DNA from: Kibdelosporangium sp. MJ126-NF4
GTDB lineage: Bacteria > Actinomycetota > Actinomycetes > Mycobacteriales > Pseudonocardiaceae
Direction: 5' to 3'
DNA length: 64,000 nt
NCBI RefSeq assembly: GCF_000826545.1
Contig: NZ_CDME01000005.1
Location: 170,428 to 234,427 of the forward strand
This document shows positions 41,953 to 50,400 of this stretch, one piece after another. Positions within the stretch are counted from its first letter, which is position 1. The number at the start of each line of letters is the position of its first letter. The notes below the pieces were generated by a model, which did no database searches, was not told the origin of the DNA, and was given only the letters and a program-made list of their open reading frames with translations. The translations under genes and the position numbers were made by a program.

Positions 41953-43179
41953 TCACCGGACCGTGTTGTCGATGTCGTTCTTGATCTGGTCGTGGACGAG
42001 CTTGATCCGCGTCCCCCAGTTCGGGCAGCCGCCGAGATGGTGCAGGGCGATGACCTTGTGCGACGAGCCCGCGAGCACCGGCGAGCCGGAGTTGCCGCCG
42101 GAGGTGTCGCACCGGTAACCGGTGTTGACGCCCGCGGACACCGTGTCGATCTTGCAGGTGGCGCCGCCCTGGCTGTCCTCGTACAGCGACAGCCGCTTCG
42201 GCTTGATGTCGCCGTGACCGGGGATGTAGACGCGTTCACCCGCGACCGGTTCCCTGGCGTCGAGGTACAACGTGCCGTACGGCTGGACGCGGTCGAAGTT
42301 GTTCACGCTGAACAACGCGTAGTCCAACTGGTTGAGTCCGCTGATCCTGATCAGCTCGAGTCCGCTGACCTTGGTGCCCGCGCGCGGGTTGTTGCCGCCG
42401 CAGGTGGCGCACTGGTAGTCGAACTGGAACTCACTGGCTCGCAGGTCCGCCGCGTTCTCCATGCAGTGCTGGTTGGTCAGCATCCGGTTGGTGTTCCCGA
42501 CACGCCAGGCGGTGCAGTGGCCGATGCCGTTGAGCAGTTGACGGGCGACGGCGTTGGCCCTGGCGTACTCGGTGGGATGGCTTGTCTGGTAGCAGGCCAC
42601 GTCCCGGCGCGCGTCGGTTCCGCACACGCTGAGGGTGCCGGGATTGTGCGTGGCGGACTCGGCCTCGTCGAATCCGCGGAAGTACTGGTTGATCCGTACT
42701 CCGTGACCGAGCCGGGTCAGCCGGGCGCCGTCGCGCGGGCTCGTGGCGTGCAGTGTGACGATCGCGGTGTCACCGTCGACCGACAACGCCGCGAAACCGG
42801 GGCCGCCGTGCGTGGTGTAGTCCGATCCACGGGAGTCCTGGCCGTAGTAGGTGTGCACCTCCCGCCGGTCCGGAGCGGCCACGGTCACGTAGTCGCCGTC
42901 GACGAGGTTGAGCGACGCGAAATGCACCTTGATGTAGGTGGACCCCGGTGCGCGGATCTCCGTACGCCATGACTGGCCGTACCGCAGCGAGAGGTCGACG
43001 GGCACCGCTGTCCCGGCCTTGGTCACGTGCGAATCGAGCGTGGCGGGCGGCGGCGCAGCGCTGTATGGCTCGGTGACGTACGACTCGGTGGGAGACTGGT
43101 CGGCTGCGGCGATCCCCGCCGTCAGCAGGCCCGCCGCGGCCATCAGGGCAAGGCTGCCAAGCCTTCGTGCAGGGTGCAC
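41953..43179 (-). CDS. Secreted trypsin-like serine protease (lysyl-endopeptidase-like)
   Basis: A GTG start (43179) gives 408 residues. The signal peptide is clear: basic HPARR, then the hydrophobic SLALMAAAGLLTAGIAAA with cleavage near AAA-DQ. A pro-like region of about 190 residues precedes the protease domain. The triad is His in MLTNQHCME, Asp in LDYALFSV and Ser in TSGGNSGSPVLAG. Several Cys (GHCTAW, QCATCGG, ATCKID, YRCDT) suggest disulphides. The enzyme should act outside the cell. No inhibitor or dedicated secretion gene is adjacent. Confidence 0.9.
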   Translation of the reverse strand: MHPARRLGSLALMAAAGLLTAGIAAADQSPTESYVTEPYSAAPPPATLDSHVTKAGTAVPVDLSLRYGQSWRTEIRAPGSTYIKVHFASLNLVDGDYVTVAAPDRREVHTYYGQDSRGSDYTTHGGPGFAALSVDGDTAIVTLHATSPRDGARLTRLGHGVRINQYFRGFDEAESATHNPGTLSVCGTDARRDVACYQTSHPTEYARANAVARQLLNGIGHCTAWRVGNTNRMLTNQHCMENAADLRASEFQFDYQCATCGGNNPRAGTKVSGLELIRISGLNQLDYALFSVNNFDRVQPYGTLYLDAREPVAGERVYIPGHGDIKPKRLSLYEDSQGGATCKIDTVSAGVNTGYRCDTSGGNSGSPVLAGSSHKVIALHHLGGCPNWGTRIKLVHDQIKNDIDNTVR

Positions 43180-43575
43180 CAGGCACTCCTTCGTATGCTG
43201 GACGGGACACCGGCGGCGTGCTGTACCGGTGGCAGGGTTCTCGTCCTACGTCACTGAGGTTGTCCAGTGCGCGGCCGTGTGGGGCAATCCCAGTTCGTCA
43301 TAACAGTCCGTCGGTGATCCGATCGGGGCATGTCCTCGTGGGGCCATGAGCACACCTCTGGCCACCCGACGACCCGATCACTCCACTCACCACAGTGCGA
43401 GACCGTCCACTTAGGTCACCAAGGTGCCTGCTGCGAACGAACGGCGGCTCGGTCCCCGCCACCTGGCCGATGGTGTGCGCGTGCAGGGGGCGTACTCGCA
43501 CGTCACTGTTTCTGGTTTCTGAACACTCTTCCCGGTTGACGGCATTGTGGCGGTTGGCTGTGGGAGGATCTGCCG
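43180..43575. other. 396 bp intergenic region upstream of lpxA
   Basis: Short open frames on both strands (for example 43298-43735 minus) have no recognisable product. GGGAGGA at 43561-43567 is the lpxA ribosome site. A TTGACG at 43536 is too close to the lpxA ATG to serve as a convincing -35 element. I see no other structure in the region. Confidence 0.5.
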
Positions 43576-44292
43576 ATGGCGGACTTAGTTGGGGTTCATC
43601 CAACTGCTGTCGTGTCCAGTGCCGCCGATGTGGCCGACGATGTCCGGATCGGCCCGTACGCGGTGATCCACGCCGGGGTCCGGCTGGCGCACGGTGTGCG
43701 GATCGATTCGCACGCGGTGATCGGAGGTGAGCCACAGGACTCGTCGTTCACCGGTGGCCCGACGTGGGTGGAGATCGGCCGCAACACCGCCGTCCGGGAG
43801 GCCGCGGTCATCCATCGCGCGACCACGCCGCTCCGGCCGACCAGGATCGGCGCCGACTGCCTGATCATGGGGCAGACCCACATCGGCCACGACTGCTGGA
43901 TCGGTGATGGTGTCGTGGTCTCCCAACTGGCCGCGATCGCAGGGCACGTCACAGTGGGGGACGACGTGGTGATCGGCGGAATGAGCGGCGTCCACCAGCA
44001 CGTTCGGATCGGCCGCAGGGCGATGGTCGGCGCGATGGCCAAAGTGAACCGCGATGTCCTCCCGTTCTCCGCGGTGGACGGCAATCCGGCCACGCACCGC
44101 GCGCTCAACGCGATCGGGCTGCGCCGGGCCGGGATCGTCGGTGACGACTACGCGGCGCTGCGGGCGGCGTTTCGCAGGCTGCGAGCGGGGGAGGAGCTCG
44201 GCAACAGCACGGCGTTGGTCGCCTGCCTCGCGGAATTCCTTGCCGCGCGGTCACTACGGGGCATCTCGCCCTTCTATCGGGAGATAGGGTGA
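43576..44292 (+). CDS. lpxA: LpxA-like acyl-[ACP]:UDP-N-acetylglucosamine O-acyltransferase
   Basis: ATG 43576 with GGGAGGA eight bases upstream opens 238 residues of left-handed beta-helix hexapeptide repeats. E. coli LpxA features are recognisable. VIGGEPQD near residue 50 corresponds to its IGGDPQD. EIGRNTAVREAAVIHRAT follows. The catalytic His is H105 in THIGHDCWIG (E. coli His125), and H140 is in IGGMSGVHQHVRIG. GNPAT near 169-173 is the UDP-GlcNAc contact. It is somewhat shorter than E. coli LpxA (262). It would transfer a fatty or hydroxy-fatty acyl group from ACP to the 3-OH of UDP-GlcNAc. It is the first gene of lpxA-lpxD-lpxC. Confidence 0.9.
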   Translation: MADLVGVHPTAVVSSAADVADDVRIGPYAVIHAGVRLAHGVRIDSHAVIGGEPQDSSFTGGPTWVEIGRNTAVREAAVIHRATTPLRPTRIGADCLIMGQTHIGHDCWIGDGVVVSQLAAIAGHVTVGDDVVIGGMSGVHQHVRIGRRAMVGAMAKVNRDVLPFSAVDGNPATHRALNAIGLRRAGIVGDDYAALRAAFRRLRAGEELGNSTALVACLAEFLAARSLRGISPFYREIG

Positions 44293-44350
44293 TTGGTTCG
44301 TTGGCAGTCCGGCAATCCGGCAGTGGGTCTGGTGGTGGGGAGGTGTGGTG

Positions 44351-45343
44351 ATGGGGTGGACGTTGGCGGAACTGGCCGGGCAGCTGGGTGCGATAGTCGG
44401 CGATGATCCCGGTTTCCTGGTGGTGCGGCCGGTTCCGGTCGACTCGGACGACCCGGATGGCCTGACTTTCTGTGAGAGCCGGAAATATCTCGCCCGGTTG
44501 ACCGCGCACAGGGCCGGTGCGGTGATCGTGCCGCCGGGGCTGAGCGTGGACCGGCCGCATCTGGTCGCGGACCGGCCCCGCGCGGTGTTCGAGGCGTTCC
44601 TGGCCTTGTGCCGCCGCCCGTTGCCGACCCGGCCGGGAGTGCACCCGACGGCGGTCGTCGACCCGTCGGCCGAAGTGGACACCACCGCGTCGGTGGGGCC
44701 GTACGCTGTCGTCGAGCGAGGTGCGCGGATCGGCGCCGGCGCCAAGGTCTTCCCGTTCTGCTATGTCGGCGAGGACTGCGCTGTCGGCGAACACACGGTG
44801 CTGTATCCCCACGTCGTTCTCTACCAGGACGTCGAGGTGGGGGCGCGGTGTGTCGTGCACGCGCACGTGACGCTGGGCGCCGACGGGTTCGGCTTCCGGT
44901 GGGACGGCCACGCGCAGCGGAAGATCGAACACGTCGGTGGTGTCGTGCTCGGCGACGACGTCGAGATCGGCGCGGGCAGCGCGGTCGACCGGGCGACCGC
45001 GGGTGTGACCAGCCTCGGCGACGGCGTGAAGATCGACAACCTGGTCCAGATAGGACACAACGCGCGGATCGGCGACCACACGGTGATCTGCGGCCAGTCC
45101 GCTGTTGCGGGCAGCGCCGTGCTCGGCAACAGGGTGACGATGGCCGGGCAGACCGGTGTCGCGGACCACGTGACGGTCGTGGACGGAGTGTCGCTGGCGG
45201 CACGGACGATGACGACGAAGGACATCAGGGAACCCGGTGCCTACTACGGAGTCCCGGCGCGCCCACTGGCCGAGGGCCTGCGGATCGTGGCGCGGCTGCC
45301 GTACCTGCACGAGCGGATCGAGAAACTGGAGCGCGGCGAATGA
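44351..45343 (+). CDS. lpxD: LpxD-like UDP-3-O-acylglucosamine N-acyltransferase
   Basis: GTG codons at 44345 and 44348 precede ATG 44351; GGGGAGG seven bases before the ATG decides the start (330 residues). The N-terminal uridine-binding domain (about 1-90) has LTFCESRKYLARLTAHRAGA, the usual LSFL..KY pattern. The beta-helix follows with LGADGFGFRWD and the catalytic His in LVQIGHNARIGDHTVICGQS (H236; E. coli His239). The C-terminal helix ends VARLPYLHERIEKLERGE. Length equals typical LpxD. It would N-acylate the free amine made by LpxC. The gene ends in an ATGA overlap with lpxC. Confidence 0.93.
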   Translation: MGWTLAELAGQLGAIVGDDPGFLVVRPVPVDSDDPDGLTFCESRKYLARLTAHRAGAVIVPPGLSVDRPHLVADRPRAVFEAFLALCRRPLPTRPGVHPTAVVDPSAEVDTTASVGPYAVVERGARIGAGAKVFPFCYVGEDCAVGEHTVLYPHVVLYQDVEVGARCVVHAHVTLGADGFGFRWDGHAQRKIEHVGGVVLGDDVEIGAGSAVDRATAGVTSLGDGVKIDNLVQIGHNARIGDHTVICGQSAVAGSAVLGNRVTMAGQTGVADHVTVVDGVSLAARTMTTKDIREPGAYYGVPARPLAEGLRIVARLPYLHERIEKLERGE

Positions 45344-46131
45344 TCGTGCGCCGCAGGACACCGGCCAGGCAGGTCCGGCTGACCGGCCGGGGCCTGCACT
45401 CGGGTCGGCCGGTGCGAGTGACCATCCACCCCGGTGGCGACGGTATCGCCTTCCGGCACGGGGATTCGCGGATCCCGGCGACACCGGACGCGGTGACCGG
45501 CACGGACAGGCGCACCACGCTCGGCGGCATCGCCACGGTCGAACACGTCATGAGCGCGTTGTCGGGTATGGAGATCACCGACGCGGAAGTCGAACTGTCC
45601 TATCCGGAACTGCCCGCGCTCGACGGCAGCGCTGCCGACTTCGCCGCCGCCCTGGCCGACAGTGAGCCGCTGGCGGCCAAGGAGATCTCCCTGCCGGACC
45701 GGGAGATAGTCGTCGGCGACAAGGACGCCTGGATCCGCCTCCGGCCCGGCACCGGCCACTGGGCCTACACCTACGAGTGTTTCGGCATCGCCCAGACGGT
45801 CAAATGCGTCCTGCCCGACGACTACGCCACCGACATCGCCCGCGCACGGACCATCGCCCCGACCGACGAGGTGCAGGCCCTGCTCGCGCGGGGGCTCGGG
45901 CACGGGCTGGACATCGACTCGGTCGTCCTGATCGGACCGGACGGGTACGGCAACGAACCCCGCTACCCGGACGAACCGGCCAGGCACAAGCTGCTGGACC
46001 TGATCGGAGATCTCTCCCTGACCGGCATTCCCGCCGATTGTCTTGACGTCACCGCGCACCGCAGCGGGCACGCCATCGGTGTGCGGGCCGCGGGTGCCGT
46101 CACGGCGATGGTCAGAGATCGAGCCACATGA
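45340..46131 (+). CDS. lpxC: LpxC-like UDP-3-O-acyl-N-acetylglucosamine deacetylase
   Basis: ATG 45340 overlaps the lpxD stop; the product has 263 residues against about 305 in E. coli. Both LpxC subdomains are present, with the entry motif GRGLHSGRPV. Zinc and catalytic residues are conserved: E68-H69 in ATVEHVMSAL, the IARART block holding T171, H216-K217-D220 in RHKLLDLIGDL, and H244 in AHRSGHA. These match E. coli E78, H79, T191, H238, K239, D242 and H265. It would remove the N-acetyl group from UDP-3-O-acyl-GlcNAc, normally the committed step of lipid A synthesis. The insert regions are shortened, so substrate acyl length may differ. Confidence 0.93.
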   Translation: MIVRRRTPARQVRLTGRGLHSGRPVRVTIHPGGDGIAFRHGDSRIPATPDAVTGTDRRTTLGGIATVEHVMSALSGMEITDAEVELSYPELPALDGSAADFAAALADSEPLAAKEISLPDREIVVGDKDAWIRLRPGTGHWAYTYECFGIAQTVKCVLPDDYATDIARARTIAPTDEVQALLARGLGHGLDIDSVVLIGPDGYGNEPRYPDEPARHKLLDLIGDLSLTGIPADCLDVTAHRSGHAIGVRAAGAVTAMVRDRAT

Positions 46132-46609
46132 TGCGCAGGCCGATGTCGCCCTCGTCGGGGTGGCGAAACGCCCCGGGAGCGACGCCGAGCGTGACGAACC
46201 CGAGGCTCTCGTAGAGACGGACCGCGCTCACGTTCGTGTCCACGACGGCGTTGAACTGGATCGCGGCGAACTGGCTCCGCCGCGCCCAGTCGATCATGTC
46301 CACGGTGAGCGCACGGCCGACGCCCGCGCCGCGTGCCTGCCTGGCGACCATCAGAGTGCCGGACGCGACGTGCTTTCCCGGCCCCGGCCGGTTGGCGTAC
46401 ATGTTCGCGGTACCGAGAATCTCCTCCCCCGCGGCGGCGACCACCACCCTGGCCGGGGCTGGCACCAGCCACATCCGCCTTGCCTGGTGCTCGCTCATCG
46501 CCGGGTCGTAGGGGACGGTCCGCTGGTCGGTGACGACGTCGTGGATGATCGGCCAGATCCGCGGCCAGTCGTCGTTGTTCGCGTCGCGAATCGTGCATGG
46601 TGGAACCAT
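46112..46609 (-). CDS. GNAT-family N-acetyltransferase
   Basis: ATG 46609 gives 165 residues (VPPCTIRDANNDDWPRIWPI at the start); an in-frame start at 46666 adds 19 residues without family similarity. The acetyl-CoA loop is VARQARGAGVGRALTVDMID (R/Q-x-x-G-x-G/A), and the closing region is VDTNVSAVRLYESLGFVTLG. This resembles amino-acid or phosphinothricin-type acetyltransferases. The 3' end overlaps the convergent lpxC end by 20 bases. It is divergent from the GntR gene. Confidence 0.88.
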   Translation of the reverse strand: MVPPCTIRDANNDDWPRIWPIIHDVVTDQRTVPYDPAMSEHQARRMWLVPAPARVVVAAAGEEILGTANMYANRPGPGKHVASGTLMVARQARGAGVGRALTVDMIDWARRSQFAAIQFNAVVDTNVSAVRLYESLGFVTLGVAPGAFRHPDEGDIGLRIMWLDL

Positions 46610-46687
46610 TTGATCACTGTGCTGGCGCGCCCCGCACGTCGGCAACTCCATTACCAGCCACGCCATATAATCGATTTACTTCATAAG

Positions 46688-46708
46688 GATCGATCTTTGA
46701 TCTACACT
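46688..46708 (+). promoter_or_regulatory. Possible operator and -10 region for the GntR-CHAT unit
   Basis: GATCGATC (46688-46695) is an 8 bp palindrome. The related AATCGATT occurs about 20 bases to its left, in an AT-rich stretch. TACACT at 46703-46708 could be a -10 element; if so, the transcript would begin close to the GntR ATG at 46715. The assignment is tentative. Confidence 0.3.
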
Positions 46709-46714
46709 GGCGCG

Positions 46715-47377
46715 ATGGGCCAGGCCACGCCGACCAAGCAGATGCTGTCCGACCAGGCGTACGAGCACCTGCGGACGGAGATCCTGCGGGGCGCGTTCGG
46801 GCCGGGCGACCCGCTGAAACCCCAGGAACTGGCCGGGGCGATCGGCGTCAGCCTCGCTGTCGTGCGGGAGGCCCTGCTGCGGCTGGTGGGCGAAGGACTG
46901 GCGGACCGGCTGCCGAACCGCGGCTTCGCGGTGCCGATGTTCTCCGACCTGCGGTGGCAGCAAGTCTCTGAAGCGCGGCGCGTCATCGAACCGACAACGC
47001 TGCGGTTGTCGATCGAACGGGGCGACCTGGACTGGGAGGCTCGCGTGCGCGCCGCCCATCACCGGCTGACGCGCACGCCACCGTTCGCCGAGGGCGAGGG
47101 TCCGCACTACAGCGAAGCATGGGCGGCGGCGCACTACGCCTTCCACCGCGCGCTGCTGGACGGCTGCGGGAATCCCGTGCTGCTGGAGACGTTCGACCGG
47201 CTGTGGACCGCGAGCGAACTGGCCCGCCGCTGGTCCGGCCAACGCGCCCCGGACCGCGACCACGTCGGCGAGCACCGCCTGCTGGAGGAGGCCGCGCTCG
47301 CGCGAGACGCGGACGCGGCAGCCGAAGTCCTCACCCGGCACCTGACCCTGACGGCAGCCGCCCTGGCCCAGTCCTGA
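46715..47377 (+). CDS. GntR-family transcriptional regulator (FCD type)
   Basis: ATG 46715 opens 220 residues. The winged helix reads YEHLRTEILRGAFGPGDPLK, then PQELAGAIGVSLAVVREALL. The FCD domain (about 90-215) keeps the metal His set in HYAFHRALLDGC, VGEHRLLEE and LTRHLTL. It is divergent from the GNAT gene and sits 45 bases before the TPR-CHAT gene on the same strand, so it may be co-transcribed with it. Ligands of FCD regulators are usually carboxylates; none can be named here. Confidence 0.92.
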   Translation: MGQATPTKQMLSDQAYEHLRTEILRGAFGPGDPLKPQELAGAIGVSLAVVREALLRLVGEGLADRLPNRGFAVPMFSDLRWQQVSEARRVIEPTTLRLSIERGDLDWEARVRAAHHRLTRTPPFAEGEGPHYSEAWAAAHYAFHRALLDGCGNPVLLETFDRLWTASELARRWSGQRAPDRDHVGEHRLLEEAALARDADAAAEVLTRHLTLTAAALAQS

Positions 47378-47422
47378 ACCGAAATGGCCGCTGTTACCGT
47401 GCCGGGAAGTCCGCGAAGGTAG

Positions 47423-50400
47423 GTGACTGTGTCGTTCGACGAACTGCTCGACCAGCTCGACCAACGACTGTTCGCCTTCCAGGAAACCGGTGACCCGGCC
47501 CTGGTTCTTGGCGAGGAGACAACGACACTGGCCCAGCAGTTACGTGTCGCCGCCGATTCGTTGTTCGACGACGTCACCGACGACCAGCAGTCGCGACTGG
47601 CCCAAGCGTGGTACTCGTTGGGCTGGTTCCACTACGCCCGGCTGTCGGCGTTCTTGCGCGGCAACGATCCCACTGTCGCGGAGACCGGGGTCGAGATGGC
47701 CAGCGCGCTGGTGTTCCTCAGGCCGGTCGCGAACAATCCGCTGTCGGTTCCCGAACCGCTGCGGGCGTTGGTCGGCCCGGAGGCCGTGGCCGACGATCAA
47801 CTCCGCTTCGGCCTCGAACTGCTGGAGACGTTCGGCGACGCCGACGACAACGACCCGGTACTGCTGGACGCGGCCATCGACCTCCTCGCCGACGCGCTCG
47901 ACGCGCTGGATCCGGACCACCCCGACCGGCCGGTCTTCCTGGCCAGCCTGACCGCGGCCTACCAGGCCCGCTATGAGATCGACGCCGACCCGGACGACCT
48001 CGACCAGGTCATCGAGGTCGGGCTGCGCGCCGAGGCCGGGCTGGAATCCGGCCACCCCATCAGGGAAACGCTGATTCCGAACCTCGTCGGCGCCTGCCAC
48101 GACCGGTTTGAGAGCACGGGCGCGCCCGCCGATCTCGACCTGCTGATCGAGCTGGGCCTGAAGTCCGATCACCAGAACCGGCCCGGTTCGCTTGTCAGCC
48201 TGTGCACCGCGTACGCCACCCGGTTCGAGCTCGCGCACGACGTCGCCGACCTGGACCGCGCGGTCGCGGCGGGCACCGAGGCGATGGCCACACTTCCCGA
48301 CGGCCACCACGCCTGGCCCGGACTGCTCGCCAACCTCGGCGCCGCACACTTCGCCCGGTACCACCAACACGACGACCTCGACGACCTGGACCGGATGGTG
48401 TGGCTGGGGGAGAGGGCAGTGCGGCTGGCGCCGCCCGACCACGCCAGCAGACCCACCTACCTGTCCAACCTCCTCAACGCCTACGGCTCCCGATACCGCC
48501 GCACCCACGACGTGGCCGACCTGGACCAGGCCGCGCTCGTCGGTGCGGCGAACATCGACGCCGTCCCGGAGGACCACCCGGACCTGCTGGACATCCTGCT
48601 GGCGTTCGGCGAGATCCTCGGATCGCGCTACCTGGCCACCGCGCAACCCGCCGACCGCGACACCGAGATCGACGTCAGGGCACGGGCACTGGCCATCACG
48701 CCCCCCGACCACTCCACGCTGATCCCGCAGCGCACCACGCTCAGCGGCGACTACCTCGACCGCTACCAACAGACCGACGACCACGCGGACCTGGACCGGG
48801 CCTTGGACCTGGACCTGGGAACCCTGCGGATCATGCCGCCCGGCCACCCCGACCGGACACGCATGATCTCCGGCGTGAGCACCATGTACCGGTTGCGATA
48901 CAACGAGACCAAGCAACCCGACGACCTGACGAACGTGCTGGAGTTCGGTGAACAGGCCGTGGCCGCCACCTCCGTCGACGACCTCAAGCGCGCCTCCCGG
49001 TTGAGCAACCTGGCCAGTGCCTTGCAGATCCGGTACGAACGCGACGGCGACCCGGAGGATCTGGAACGCGCGATCGCCCTGCGGCGTGAGCTCGTCGACA
49101 CCACCCCGGCGGACGATCCCCGGCGTGGGGAGTGGCTGGCCGCACTGGCCAACGGCCACCTGCTGCGCTACGAACTGCGGGACGAGGCCGAGGACCTCGA
49201 CCTCATGATCGACACGACTTCCTCGGCCGTCGCGGTCATGACGGACGGCGATCGACCCGCCTTGCTGCACGACCTCGCCACCGCCCACCGCCGCCGCTAC
49301 ACGCGCGACAACCGCTTGGCAGACCTGGAATCGGCCATCGAGGCGAACACCGAGGCCGCCGCGACCGGTTCACCCGGCGACCGGGCGGCTGTGCTGTCGT
49401 ACCTGGCCAGCGACCTGCAGGACCGCTACGAACGGCTGAACACCGCGGCGGATCTGGACCGGGCTATCGACACCGAGGCCGAGGCGGTGGCGGCAGCGGC
49501 CGACGGCCAGAGCCGGGGACTGTACCTCGGCAAACTCGGTTTCGCGCTGCGGACACGGTATTTGAGCTCCGGTAACCTGCCGGATCTCGACCGGGCCATC
49601 GACGCGATGACCGAGGCAGTCCCGCTGGTGTCGGCCGAACGGCGTTCGTGGACGCTGTCCAACCTGGGGACCAGTCTGCGCCTGCGATACCGGCGCCGGG
49701 GCGTGTCGAAGGATCTCGACCGGGCCATCGAAGCCGCTGTCGAGGCGCTGGCCGTGGCCGCCCCGGACGACGACGACCGCAGGCCCGTGCTGATCAACCT
49801 CGGCAACAGCCTGCGTACCCGGTACGAGCGGCTGAGCGCACCGTCCGATCTGGACCGGGCGGTCGAGGTGTTCGACGAGGTGCTCGCCGCGACCCCTGCC
49901 GGGCATCCCGACCGGACGATGGCGTTGACCAACCTCGGGATCACGTTGCACCTGCGGTACAGGCACTCCGGGCGGACCGACGACCTCGACCGTGAGATCC
50001 TCCTGAAGACCGAAGCGGCCGCGTCCTCACACAGCCAGGGCGACCGGGCCATTGTGCTGAGCAACCTGGGTACGGCGCTGCTGTCCCGGTACGAGACCGC
50101 GGGTGCCGCGGACGATCTGGATCGCGGAGTCAGCACACTGGCCGAGGCGAGCACGTTGATCCCGGACGGGCACCCGGCCCAGGCGATGGTGCTGGCCAAC
50201 CTCGCCGACGCGTATCGGTCCCAAATAGACGGATCGCAGGTATGTCCGGACAGCGCGACCGTGCGTGAACTGGCCGCGCGTGTGAAGCGGAGCACCGCCT
50301 CGACCCCGTCGGATCGGATCCACGCCTGCCACTGGACGGCCAGGCTGGCCGACCGCGTCGGTGAACACCGGCTGGCAGTGGAGTTGTTCGACGAGGCGGT

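Noticed and set aside
43576..46131. Evidence for a full lipopolysaccharide pathway or an outer membrane
   Set aside because: Only lpxA, lpxD and lpxC are present. No lpxH, lpxB, lpxK, waaA or Lpt genes are visible, so an outer membrane cannot be inferred.
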